A stretch of 53,974 nucleotides of DNA from an uncultured Lachnospiraceae bacterium. Lineage in GTDB: Bacteria; Bacillota; Clostridia; Lachnospirales; Lachnospiraceae. Positions 1 to 6,182 of this stretch are shown here, piece by piece (the stretch's first letter is position 1; every line of letters begins with the position of its first letter). The position numbers and the translations under genes are program-made. The notes under the pieces are model-generated. The model ran no database searches. It saw only the letters and a list, made by a program, of their open reading frames with translations, and was not told where the DNA came from. The DNA lies in NCBI GenBank assembly GCA_902794825.1, contig CADBIU010000007.1:1-53974 (forward strand). Direction: 5' to 3'.

Positions 1-26
1 TAAACAATAAAACATAAAAACAAAAA

Positions 27-51
27 CCGCTACTTTTTTATGCAGTAGCGG
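27..51 (-). terminator. Hairpin with U-tract on the minus strand
   Basis: A perfect 7-bp stem (CCGCTAC 27-33, GTAGCGG 45-51) is bordered on its left by an A-rich run, so a minus-strand transcript would end in a U-rich tail. This fits an intrinsic terminator read leftwards, although no minus-strand gene is seen just to its right. It may instead insulate the amylase gene from antisense transcription. Confidence 0.4.
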
Positions 52-75
52 AGAAGACGATGAGTATGGCTAGCC

Positions 76-99
76 GTCGCGCTAGCGACTTGGTACAAT
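76..99 (+). promoter_or_regulatory. Extended -10 promoter with adjacent inverted repeat upstream of the amylase gene
   Basis: TGGTACAAT at 91-99 is an extended -10 (TGn plus TACAAT); the same nonamer precedes the hydrogenase-like gene at 46752. No good -35 is visible. A perfect inverted repeat, GTCGC-GCTA-GCGAC (76-89), lies just upstream and could be an operator. The amylase start follows about 45 bp downstream. The operator role is inference. Confidence 0.4.
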
Positions 100-143
100 C
101 GTTAAAGAGACAGTAAATCTGCAGTACTTTGCGGGAGGTCGCC

Positions 144-1424
144 ATGGCAAAAAACACTGATATCAGATACAGAAATCAACTTCTGTATTCCGTATTTGTA
201 AGAGATTACGGAAAGAACGGCACATTTAAGGATGTGGAACAGGATCTGGACCGCATAAGGTCTTTGGGGACAGACATCATCTGGTTTATGCCCATTCACC
301 CTATCGGGAAGATCGGACGAAAGGGAAGCATCGGTTCCCCCTACGCGATCTCGGATTATCGCGCCGTCAATCCTGATTTTGGCACGATCAATGACTTTAT
401 ACAACTGACCGATGAGATCCACAGGAGCGGAATGAAGTGCATTATCGACGTTGTCTATAATCACACTTCCCCTGATTCGGTGCTCTCAGCAGAACACCCT
501 GAGTGGTTCTACAGAGACGAGAACGGAAAGCCAGAGGCCAAAGTCGCTGAGTGGTGGGATATCGCAGACCTGGACTATAAGAATCCCGGACTATGGGACT
601 ACCTTATCAAAACATTGTGCTATTGGGCTCAATATGTGGATGGGTTCCGCTGCGATGTGGCGTCTTTTATTCCGCTTGATTTCTGGAAAATGGCCAGAGC
701 GGCAGTGGAAGAAGTGCGTCCCGGCGCTTTCTGGCTGGCAGAAAGTGTCGAGACAGGCCTTATTCAAAGGATAAGGGGGAACGGGGAGTATTGTCTTTCC
801 GACTCTGAACTCTATCAGGCCTTTGACGCCTGTTATGACTATGATATTTATAATGAACTGGCAGATTATCTGTTGGGAAAAGGCCCTTTGGGAAAATATC
901 TGGACCGCCTGAATCTGCAGGAGTGCATTTACCCGGAGAATTACGTGAAACTTCATTTTACGGAGAATCATGACAGGATCAGGACGGCGGCTTTAGTGCC
1001 GGATTTCAGAAACCGCAGACATCTGCTCGCGTTTACTATGTTCCAGAAAGGCATAAGCTTTCTCTACAACGGACAGGAGAGAAGCGCGGCGGCTTTTGCC
1101 AACATATTTGAAAAAGAGCCGATTGACTGGACAGGACCGGATCTGACGGATGTGATCGTGAAAATGAAGAAGATCAAGAAAAGCGAGATCTTTGCCGCAG
1201 GAACTTTCTTCGCCGACGAAGTGCGCGACGGCGTAGTGCGCGCGGTCTACACACGTGGAGAGGAGAAAATTGTCGGTCTGTTCGCGATAGGCGGCGGATC
1301 TGTCGGAGCGGACACCGGACTGCCGGACGGCCCTTACCGCAATCTGTACAGCGGGGAAGAGATCTATGTTTTCCAGGGAGCAGTCCCGATCGGGGAGGAC
1401 CCGGTGATCATTGGGAATCTGTGA
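144..1424 (+). CDS. GH13 family alpha-amylase-type glycoside hydrolase
   Basis: A 426-residue protein with the four GH13 signatures in order: DVVYNH (about 102-107), the FRCDVA nucleophile region (Asp near 171), the acid/base Glu in WLAESVE (near 200) and ENHD (about 274-277). These place it among alpha-glucan hydrolases that cleave or transfer alpha-1,4/1,6 glucosyl bonds. There is no signal peptide, so it probably acts inside the cell on maltodextrin or glycogen-like substrates. A TTG fifteen bases earlier is in frame, but the ATG at 144 is chosen because GGGAGG lies at a normal distance. The exact substrate (amylase, neopullulanase, trehalose- or sucrose-active) cannot be told from these motifs. 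It is the only complete host gene left of the prophage. Confidence 0.88.
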   Translation: MAKNTDIRYRNQLLYSVFVRDYGKNGTFKDVEQDLDRIRSLGTDIIWFMPIHPIGKIGRKGSIGSPYAISDYRAVNPDFGTINDFIQLTDEIHRSGMKCIIDVVYNHTSPDSVLSAEHPEWFYRDENGKPEAKVAEWWDIADLDYKNPGLWDYLIKTLCYWAQYVDGFRCDVASFIPLDFWKMARAAVEEVRPGAFWLAESVETGLIQRIRGNGEYCLSDSELYQAFDACYDYDIYNELADYLLGKGPLGKYLDRLNLQECIYPENYVKLHFTENHDRIRTAALVPDFRNRRHLLAFTMFQKGISFLYNGQERSAAAFANIFEKEPIDWTGPDLTDVIVKMKKIKKSEIFAAGTFFADEVRDGVVRAVYTRGEEKIVGLFAIGGGSVGADTGLPDGPYRNLYSGEEIYVFQGAVPIGEDPVIIGNL

Positions 1425-1483
1425 ATACTCTACGGAAATTCCGGATCAAAGTCCTGAATAGAATATTAAACAGAATACTAAAC

Positions 1484-1519
1484 AAAAAAACGGAAAACGC
1501 GCTGCGCGTTTTCCGTTTT
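1484..1519. terminator. Bidirectional terminator, original tRNA-Met/amylase terminator
   Basis: Eleven-bp stem CGGAAAACGCG (1491-1501) with CGCGTTTTCCG (1505-1515), flanked by seven A on the left and four T on the right. It ends the amylase transcript from the left. Before phage insertion it would also have ended the tRNA-Met transcript coming from the right on the minus strand, because the tRNA 3' end fragment follows at once. Confidence 0.8.
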
Positions 1520-1520
1520 A

Positions 1521-1546
1521 TCGTAGCGAGAGGGGGACTTGAACCC
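1521..1546. repeat. attL core: duplicated tRNA-Met 3' end
   Basis: These 26 bp are identical to 39316-39341 at the other end of the prophage. They contain the last 23 nt of the tRNA-Met gene (T arm and acceptor 3' strand, minus orientation), and identity stops at 1547. This is the usual product of integrase-mediated insertion in a tRNA 3' end. The integrase gene lies about 70 bp inside. Confidence 0.88.
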
Positions 1547-1595
1547 GCGCGACCAAGTCCATTTTGGCCGATAAATAAAGGCTCTCAGAACTTAT

Positions 1596-1618
1596 GTGAA
1601 CCAAATCGTGAACGAACT
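1596..1618. repeat. Left copy of 23-bp prophage-end repeat, likely integrase arm site
   Basis: GTGAACCAAATCGTGAACGA and three more bases are identical to 39185-39207. The repeat holds two GTGAAC hexamers 12 bp apart and touches the integrase stop codon. It lies 50 bp inside attL, so arm-type integrase or excisionase binding is the natural reading. A secondary attachment core is the alternative. Confidence 0.6.
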
Positions 1619-2642
1619 AGGCTGTGAAGCGCTTCAGATCTCTCAGAATCTTCTCATCCACGGTCTTCTGATGGTCCTGGAGCGTATGCGCATACACGTT
1701 ACGGAGCACTGCATAATCAGAGTGCCCGGTGCGCTGCGCGATGTACAGGTCCTCAATGCCCATGGCCTTGAGGTACGACACGCAGAAGTGCCGCAGGTCG
1801 TGGAAACGGTAGTGAGGGATATCGTTCTTTTTCAGGAGCCAATTGAATTTGTTGTAGATCTGCTTCGGCGTCCAATTTGTCACATATCCCTGCGCTCTGA
1901 TCGCGCTGATCAGCTCCTCCGGCATGATGATATAGCGGTCTGAGGTGGGCGTTTTCGGCGGCTTAATGTGCCATTCTTTATCGGGTCCCATCACCGTGTC
2001 GTGGCAGACGTGGACCACATTGTTCTCAAAATCTATGTCCTGCATCTCCAGGGCGGCAACCTCACCGCGCCGAAGCGGGCCAGTGGCGGCGAGCATGATG
2101 CAGATCCACAGCTCAGTGTTATCCTTGGCAGCGGCCAGTGTCCTTTTGACTGTGAAGATGTCCGGGACCTTCAGCTCCGGGCGGATCTTCTGGGGGTGAT
2201 TGACGATCGGCATTCTGACCTGCTTGGACTGCAATACGGTCGAAATAAAACCGGTGTAATTCTTTACGGTTTTAGGATTTAGGCCGGAACGGGTAAGCGC
2301 GAGGACAAGCGCCTGGATGTCGTCCGAGCCGATCCCGTAGATCCTGGAATTCCAGAACCAAGGATATTTGCCCGATAACTGGCGGGAAATGTTCATGTAG
2401 CCCCTGATCGTGGAGGGACTGAGCGCGGATCTGCGCAAGATGAAAAAATCATCAGCGGCATCACCGAAGGTGCAGGAAGTATCATCAACCTTCCTGTGTT
2501 CGTCTACCCATGCTGCAGCATCAGAGAGGACCTTACGCTTGTCGGGTCCGGAGAAAGACTTCCTCACTGGCCGGCCGCTCCGGTCCTTGCCGGCATAAGC
2601 GAGCACGCGCCACATTCCGGATGGTAATTTTGTCGCTTTCAT
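1617..2642 (-). CDS. int: Phage tyrosine integrase
   Basis: A 341-residue tyrosine recombinase. The first 50 residues resemble an arm-binding domain (WRVLAYAGKDRSGRPVRKSF), a SAM-like core-binding domain follows, then the catalytic domain with Arg in PLRRGE (near 191-192), HDLRH (H281, R284), H307 in TGHSD and the nucleophile Tyr317. The ATG has AAAGGAG upstream. It reads leftward and ends 70 bp from the attL core, the standard place for the enzyme that inserted this prophage into tRNA-Met. It follows the HIRAN, immA and repressor genes on the same strand, so the repressor promoter may also feed it. Confidence 0.95.
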   Translation of the reverse strand: MKATKLPSGMWRVLAYAGKDRSGRPVRKSFSGPDKRKVLSDAAAWVDEHRKVDDTSCTFGDAADDFFILRRSALSPSTIRGYMNISRQLSGKYPWFWNSRIYGIGSDDIQALVLALTRSGLNPKTVKNYTGFISTVLQSKQVRMPIVNHPQKIRPELKVPDIFTVKRTLAAAKDNTELWICIMLAATGPLRRGEVAALEMQDIDFENNVVHVCHDTVMGPDKEWHIKPPKTPTSDRYIIMPEELISAIRAQGYVTNWTPKQIYNKFNWLLKKNDIPHYRFHDLRHFCVSYLKAMGIEDLYIAQRTGHSDYAVLRNVYAHTLQDHQKTVDEKILRDLKRFTA

Positions 2643-2680
2643 AAATAAAACTCCTTTCGAGTGTAGAAAATTAAGCCCCG

Positions 2681-2777
2681 GAAGGAGTATACTGTTTTTG
2701 GAGAGGCAGTATGTTCCTTCACGGAGCTGGTGTCTATGTCATCCCGTCGTGTTGGTAGCGCGGCGGGGTGATTTTTT
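2681..2777 (+). ncRNA. Candidate structured small RNA with 15-codon ORF
   Basis: Between two minus-strand genes the plus strand carries an imperfect stem (2681-2694 with 2707-2720), then a terminator hairpin with U-tract (2740-2777). An ORF of 15 codons runs from ATG 2711 to TAG 2756-2758. Its possible ribosome site (GGAGAGG, 2700-2706) is in the first loop and its start is in the 3' arm. The arrangement suggests a small RNA, leader peptide or tiny toxin. No convincing promoter was seen, so it may be antisense to integrase expression or inert. Confidence 0.35.
2740..2777 (+). terminator. Intrinsic terminator on the plus strand
   Basis: Ten-bp stem CATCCCGTCG (2740-2749) with CGGCGGGGTG (2761-2770), two G-U pairs, followed by a run of six T. 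It sits inside the minus-strand lysogeny cluster, so it must serve a plus-strand transcript, probably the small RNA candidate beginning near 2681. Confidence 0.6.
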
Positions 2778-3516
2778 ATTTACAATATTTTAGAATGACT
2801 TCTGCACCAAAGTTGTGATCCCTTTGCTTCATGGTATAGGTGCCGTCACTCTCTTCAAACACTATTTTAGAAGGGCCTCCGTACACCTCACACATGATCT
2901 CAGGGGATTTATTGAGAAGCTGCTTCACTTTCTTTGTGGATTTTGCGGGTACATGTCCTATGAATACATCATCAGCTATTACTTTAATGGCGTTCGGATC
3001 ATGAGGATTATCGGGTTCCGGTTCCAGCTGAACGTCATCGATACTAAAAGTGTATTTATAGATACTCTCATCAGTCATGTAAGCATCTACGATCTCTTTC
3101 TTCGTCATATCATAATCATCATTTTCAGATGCCAATCCATCAATGATCTCTTTTTCATGGAACGAAATACCAGCAACCTTAAATGAATAGTATTGATAAG
3201 GATCCTGTTCTGGCGCCGGAGCTGGCGGCTCATCATTGATCAGATCAGGCTCAGGAGCGCTTACCGGCTCGGGGGCCTTTACTGGTTCTGGATCCAGCAT
3301 GGGTGGAATGCTTGGCTGCTCCGGAACGTTTGAACCGGATCCCTTTTTGCTCCCACTCTTAAGGAGACAAAACACACCAAGCGCCAAGGGAAGTCCGCCC
3401 ATAACCAGCAACACGATAATGCCCAATAGATCTGTGGCGGCTGACCGCCCAGCAATCAGTATAATACAGCCCACTATTGCCAATACTATGCCTACAATTC
3501 TCAAAACCAGTTTCAT
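2776..3516 (-). CDS. Membrane-anchored HIRAN-domain protein
   Basis: 246 residues. Two hydrophobic segments lie in the first 55 residues (LVLRIVGIVLAIVGCIILI and LLGIIVLLVMGGLPLALGVF). A Pro/Glu-rich linker of about 50 residues follows, then a C-terminal HIRAN-like domain with FKVAGISFHE and EPEPDNPHDPNAIKVI. HIRAN domains bind DNA or RNA ends in SNF2-type and stand-alone proteins. Here the domain would face the cytoplasm at the membrane. It lies between integrase and immA on the lysogeny strand. Its role is not known; lysogeny control or superinfection exclusion are possible guesses. Confidence 0.7.
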   Translation of the reverse strand: MKLVLRIVGIVLAIVGCIILIAGRSAATDLLGIIVLLVMGGLPLALGVFCLLKSGSKKGSGSNVPEQPSIPPMLDPEPVKAPEPVSAPEPDLINDEPPAPAPEQDPYQYYSFKVAGISFHEKEIIDGLASENDDYDMTKKEIVDAYMTDESIYKYTFSIDDVQLEPEPDNPHDPNAIKVIADDVFIGHVPAKSTKKVKQLLNKSPEIMCEVYGGPSKIVFEESDGTYTMKQRDHNFGAEVILKYCK

Positions 3517-3537
3517 ACCATACCTCCTCTGAGTTTG

Positions 3538-4005
3538 TCATAAGTCTTTAATCTCCAGAACCCCTAAGGGCTCGAAGTAGATTACATAATTGTCGAGAAT
3601 TGTACAAATTCCGTATTTGTGATGGTAGTAATTTAGAGCTTCCTGTAAAGTGTCCTCTGGCACATCAAGAAACTCTGCCATTTCATAGCGATTTCGGCAT
3701 CCGACCTTGTAAGCTCTGAGAATCCCGGTAAGTCCGATCAGGCGATTGTACGCCCAGATGCGGCCGCGAAGTTCCTGCTTACGGTTGGCCGTGACGCTCT
3801 GATTGAGGATGTTGCCGGCAGCGGTGAGGTGATGGCCAAGCTCCTCGGCCAGGACAGCAGCCTGTTCTTTATTGGTAAGCTTGGAATTGAGAGCAATCGT
3901 CCCATCACAATATAGTCCTTTAATTCTCGTATCTTTAAAATCCCAATCTACGACATCAACTCCAAGGCTGTATGCTTCAAGTCTAATCTGATCAGTTCTA
4001 TTCAT
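3538..4005 (-). CDS. ImmA/IrrE-type metallopeptidase
   Basis: 155 residues. The motif LAEELGHH (about 52-59) matches the ImmA/IrrE zinc-peptidase helix, with Glu in place of the first His of HExxH, a variant I associate with Firmicutes members of this family. ImmA-type proteins cleave or relieve the neighbouring CI-like repressor to induce mobile elements, which fits its place directly downstream of the repressor. The second ATG (4003-4005) is chosen because GGAGG stands at proper distance from it; an ATG five codons earlier lacks one. Confidence 0.85.
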   Translation of the reverse strand: MNRTDQIRLEAYSLGVDVVDWDFKDTRIKGLYCDGTIALNSKLTNKEQAAVLAEELGHHLTAAGNILNQSVTANRKQELRGRIWAYNRLIGLTGILRAYKVGCRNRYEMAEFLDVPEDTLQEALNYYHHKYGICTILDNYVIYFEPLGVLEIKDL

Positions 4006-4062
4006 TGCCTTGCCCTCCATAAATGGAGCATACCGCGAAGGATGTTCATTCGTTTGTACACA

Positions 4063-4425
4063 TTATTCTCTTTTGGACTTGATAAACATTTTGAATCTTT
4101 CAATTTCTCTCCACTCTTCATCTGTAAAGTCATCTCCTTCAAAGTGAGCGGCGATAGTAGCAGGCGCATTTTGCGACGAGTTTAGGCGCTTGAGATCTTC
4201 TGTATTTAGCAAACGGACGGTGACGTCGGATTTGCCCATTAAATAATCACTACTCACGTTGAAAATATCGCATAAAGCAGTAAGGGTATCCAAATCGGGC
4301 TTTCGGACTCCTCGTTCATACTGTGAGATCATTTGCTTGGTTGCGCCCATTTTATCCGCTAAATCTTGCTGTGAATAATCATATTGTGTTCGCAGTTCCC
4401 TGAGGCGTTCGCTGAAAGTGGCCAT
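4063..4425 (-). CDS. CI-like XRE family repressor
   Basis: 120 residues. An N-terminal helix-turn-helix (about residues 6-62, with YSQQDLADKMGATKQMISQYERG) typical of XRE/CI repressors is followed by a short C-terminal part suited to dimerisation. There is no LexA-type peptidase domain, so inactivation probably depends on the ImmA-like protein encoded downstream. AAAGGAGG precedes the ATG. It is transcribed leftwards from the promoter at 4504-4476, overlapped by operator O2, so autoregulation is expected. Confidence 0.9.
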   Translation of the reverse strand: MATFSERLRELRTQYDYSQQDLADKMGATKQMISQYERGVRKPDLDTLTALCDIFNVSSDYLMGKSDVTVRLLNTEDLKRLNSSQNAPATIAAHFEGDDFTDEEWREIERFKMFIKSKRE

Positions 4426-4445
4426 AATGACCTCCTTTAATAAAA

Positions 4446-4462
4446 GTAATCAAAATGTTTAT
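4446..4462. promoter_or_regulatory. Operator O1
   Basis: GTAATC-AAAAT-GTTTAT, a 6-5-6 imperfect palindrome of the same build as O2, O3 and O4. It lies between the leftward promoter and the repressor start, where binding would act as negative autoregulation. Confidence 0.6.
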
Positions 4463-4469
4463 TTATCTA

Positions 4470-4498
4470 TTGACAATTATAAACATATCGTTTATTCT
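4470..4498 (+). promoter_or_regulatory. Rightward early promoter (PR-like)
   Basis: TTGACA (4470-4475), a 17-bp spacer and TATTCT (4493-4498), upstream of the cro-like gene at 4545. Operator O2 (4479-4495) fills the spacer and enters the -10, so a bound repressor would block RNA polymerase. Confidence 0.8.
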
Positions 4499-4504
4499 TG
4501 TAAA
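4476..4504 (-). promoter_or_regulatory. Leftward repressor promoter (PRM-like)
   Basis: On the minus strand, TTTACA (4504-4499), a 17-bp spacer and a perfect TATAAT (4481-4476), reading into the repressor gene. It overlaps the rightward promoter almost completely, so only one can be used at a time, and O2 lies between its boxes. Confidence 0.75.
4479..4495. promoter_or_regulatory. Operator O2
   Basis: ATAAAC-ATATC-GTTTAT has perfect inverted half-sites separated by 5 bp. It sits within both divergent promoters, so it is the likely main switch site for the CI-like and Cro-like proteins. Confidence 0.75.
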
Positions 4505-4521
4505 GTAATCGTTTCGTTTAC
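4505..4521. promoter_or_regulatory. Operator O3
   Basis: GTAATC-GTTTC-GTTTAC shows the 6-5-6 pattern with one half-site mismatch. It lies just downstream of the rightward -10 and beside the leftward -35. Confidence 0.65.
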
Positions 4522-4544
4522 ATATTTGAGAAAGGAGAACAACG

Positions 4545-4742
4545 TTGGACAGATTAGAAGTAGGGAAGCGTCTGCGTGCGCTTCGAGGGAAAAAGACTCT
4601 CGATGAGGTGGCTAAAGCGCTCGGTGTAACTTCAATGGCTGTATCGCTCTGGGAACGCGGCGAACGTATTCCAAACGATGACATTAAGATTAAAATTGCC
4701 GCGTACTACAACACTACTGTTACCGCCATTTTTTTTACCTAA
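4545..4742 (+). CDS. Cro-like XRE family regulator
   Basis: 65 residues, nearly all one helix-turn-helix domain (LDEVAKALGVTSMAVSLWERG). It starts at TTG (4545) with AAAGGAG nine bases before, and no better start exists. It is the first gene under the rightward early promoter, divergent from the CI-like repressor, which is the classic cro position. It should compete for the 17-bp operators and favour the lytic route. Confidence 0.85.
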   Translation: MDRLEVGKRLRALRGKKTLDEVAKALGVTSMAVSLWERGERIPNDDIKIKIAAYYNTTVTAIFFT

Positions 4743-4745
4743 AGA

Positions 4746-4762
4746 GTAAACAATATGATTAC
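4746..4762. promoter_or_regulatory. Operator O4 downstream of the cro-like gene
   Basis: GTAAAC-AATAT-GATTAC repeats the operator pattern just after the cro-like stop codon. A weak -10 (TATGAT, 4754-4759) overlaps it, so a second, repressor-controlled promoter for the next genes is possible. Confidence 0.55.
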
Positions 4763-4815
4763 TCGGAGGTAACACTTGAATCAAATCAGGCGGAAAAACA
4801 CGGGGGTAAAGAACC

Positions 4816-5037
4816 ATGAGACGCAAAAAGGACACGCGCGGAGACTTGATCGTCGGCCGCGCGAGGATAAACGGCATCGATGTCAAAAGGATGGCCAGTA
4901 AAGCCGGGCTGTGTCTGTCAACCGTATATAAGCGGATCCAGCTTCCCGGCACGATGACGATCGATGAACTGACCTCGATCGATAAGGTGGTCCATTTTGA
5001 TGATGCGGAAATTATCAGACTGATAAGAAACACATAG
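4816..5037 (+). CDS. Small HTH-like phage protein
   Basis: 73 residues, basic N-terminus, with a possible helix-turn-helix (VKRMASKAGLCLSTVYKRI, about residues 24-42). It is probably an early DNA-binding regulator. The ribosome site is weak (GGGGTAAAG). A better one (GGAGG, 4765-4769) precedes a TTG at 4776 in another frame that would give only a 41-residue basic peptide, so that frame could be a leader or spurious. Confidence 0.65.
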   Translation: MRRKKDTRGDLIVGRARINGIDVKRMASKAGLCLSTVYKRIQLPGTMTIDELTSIDKVVHFDDAEIIRLIRNT

Positions 5038-5043
5038 GAGACA

Positions 5044-5412
5044 TTGGATGAAGTGGGAAGCAAAGTACACCGTCGAAAGGAAAGACGGGAGAAAAGAAGA
5101 GAAAACAGAGCAGATCGAAGCAAGAAGCATCAGAGAGGCATCCATGGCAGCTCACGCGACGATCGTGAGGCCGCTCCAGAGCATGAAGACGATCAAGTCC
5201 GTCGCTATATCGAGCCTGAAAGCGATAGAGCCTGCCTGAAGTGCCTGCGCAGGAGCGAATGCTTCGAGCAGAGAGGCAGGTGTGCGGAGTTCAAGACAAT
5301 AAAACAATGGCGCAAAGAAAGAAGGCAAGATATTGAGCGGCTCAACAATGAAAATAAAAAGGGCGCTTCCGAAGACGGACCCGAGGATGTCGACAAGGAC
5401 GGTGCACGATAA
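5044..5412 (+). CDS. Cys-containing phage protein with uncertain start
   Basis: In this frame the sequence after about 5190 looks genuinely coding: a four-cysteine motif (CLKCLRRSEC and RGRC) followed by a charged helix (EFKTIKQWRKERRQDIERL). The first 45 codons are a low-complexity Arg/Glu-rich shadow of the 5048 gene. The only start codons are TTG 5044 and GTG 5053, both poorly placed. Real translation may begin by frameshift from the 5048 gene, at a rare start codon, or the locus may be mutated. Confidence 0.4.
   Translation: MDEVGSKVHRRKERREKRRENRADRSKKHQRGIHGSSRDDREAAPEHEDDQVRRYIEPESDRACLKCLRRSECFEQRGRCAEFKTIKQWRKERRQDIERLNNENKKGASEDGPEDVDKDGAR
5048..5239 (+). CDS. Small hypothetical phage protein
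   Basis: 63 residues, highly charged N-terminal half (KWEAKYTVERKDGRKEEKTE) and a hydrophobic/basic end. ATG 5048 has GGAG seven bases before. No known domain was recognised. Its 3' half is overlapped by a different frame that looks coding further on (see the 5044-5412 entry). Confidence 0.55.
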   Translation: MKWEAKYTVERKDGRKEEKTEQIEARSIREASMAAHATIVRPLQSMKTIKSVAISSLKAIEPA

Positions 5413-5731
5413 CCGGTTCCTGGGGGAAGGAATAAACACATATATCCATAAACCGAGCCCATCTCCGATGGATGACTTCGGCCAGGGCGAGCACACGAAG
5501 GAAAACGCGAGCCGGCACAAGAAACTGGAGATGGAGAGGAAGCATAAAATCATGAAGGCAATGCTGAAGGAAGGAGCTACAGACACAGAGATAGCAGCGG
5601 CGACAGGATATAGCTACGGAACAGTGAGAAAGATCCTGACGCAGTGGAGAAGAGCTGGTGTGGATGTGCCGGACAGAAGAAAAGGAGGGAAGAAAGATGA
5701 AAAAGGCGCTGGAGATACTGTTTGTGGTTAG
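5348..5731 (+). CDS. HTH-containing phage protein
   Basis: About 127 residues. A disordered N-terminus is followed by a C-terminal helix-turn-helix (ATDTEIAAATGYSYGTVRKI) similar to resolvase/transposase-type HTH segments. ATG 5348 is chosen over an in-frame TTG at 5333; an ATG at 5387 is also possible. It overlaps the preceding frame by 65 bp and the next lipoprotein gene by 35 bp. It is likely a small regulatory or DNA-binding protein. Confidence 0.55.
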   Translation: MKIKRALPKTDPRMSTRTVHDNRFLGEGINTYIHKPSPSPMDDFGQGEHTKENASRHKKLEMERKHKIMKAMLKEGATDTEIAAATGYSYGTVRKILTQWRRAGVDVPDRRKGGKKDEKGAGDTVCG

Positions 5732-5870
5732 CTTTTTCCTTACGGGATGCGGAGTTGACTCGATATTCCAGTCAAGAGAGGCCCTCTTCACATGGATAGT
5801 GGCAGCGGCAGTGACAGTGTTCAGCGCGATCGCGATAGGAGGGTACCCGGATGAAAGAGAAGAGGATTGA
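5697..5870 (+). CDS. Small membrane lipoprotein
   Basis: 57 residues, with a lipoprotein signal peptide ending in the lipobox LTGC (Cys about residue 18) and a second hydrophobic segment (WIVAAAVTVFSAIAI). AGGAGGG precedes ATG 5697. Early phage lipoproteins of this kind may alter the cell surface, for example superinfection exclusion, but that is only inference. Confidence 0.6.
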   Translation: MKKALEILFVVSFFLTGCGVDSIFQSREALFTWIVAAAVTVFSAIAIGGYPDEREED

Positions 5871-6036
5871 AGCGCTCCGGGAAGCAGTGAAAGGTCTGAG
5901 GATGGCCGAGCGGAAGCATGACGGTTACAACCAGTGCTACTACACCGGAGTCATCAAAAGGATGAGGCACCTGCTGATCAACGAACACGATATGACGTCT
6001 GCAGATGTAGACGAGATTGTAAAAAGCGCAAAATAA
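5851..6036 (+). CDS. Small hypothetical phage protein
   Basis: 61 residues, charged and helical, no recognised domain (RIEALREAVKGLRMAERKHD). AGGAGGG stands before ATG 5851, inside the end of the lipoprotein gene, so translation is probably coupled. Confidence 0.6.
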   Translation: MKEKRIEALREAVKGLRMAERKHDGYNQCYYTGVIKRMRHLLINEHDMTSADVDEIVKSAK

Positions 6037-6038
6037 AA

Positions 6039-6057
6039 GGCTGGCACTTAGCCAGCC
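6039..6057 (+). other. Short stem-loop after the 6036 gene
   Basis: Perfect 7-bp stem GGCTGGC/GCCAGCC with a 5-nt loop directly after a stop codon. No T-run follows, so it is a processing or stability element or a weak pause, not a clear terminator. Confidence 0.45.
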
Positions 6058-6099
6058 GGGCCCGCATTGCGAGCTACTTGTCTCCAACACAAGTGTAGC

Positions 6100-6148
6100 A
6101 AAACAGGCGGGAATTGTCGAGAAAAAACGGGCAAATCACGCCTGTTTT
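6100..6148. repeat. Ten-bp inverted repeat upstream of the Rep-like gene
   Basis: AAAACAGGCG (6100-6109) and CGCCTGTTTT (6139-6148) are perfect inverted copies with 29 bp between them, ending 34 bp before the Rep-like start. This could be the Rep nick/origin hairpin, a regulator site, or part of an mRNA leader. Confidence 0.5.
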
Positions 6149-6182
6149 CAAGTCCATAAGAATATTAAACCTGGGAGCTGCA

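Noticed and set aside
1421-1627. Small plus-strand gene across the left att site
   Set aside because: It spans the terminator and tRNA fragment, has no ribosome site and no protein-like composition.
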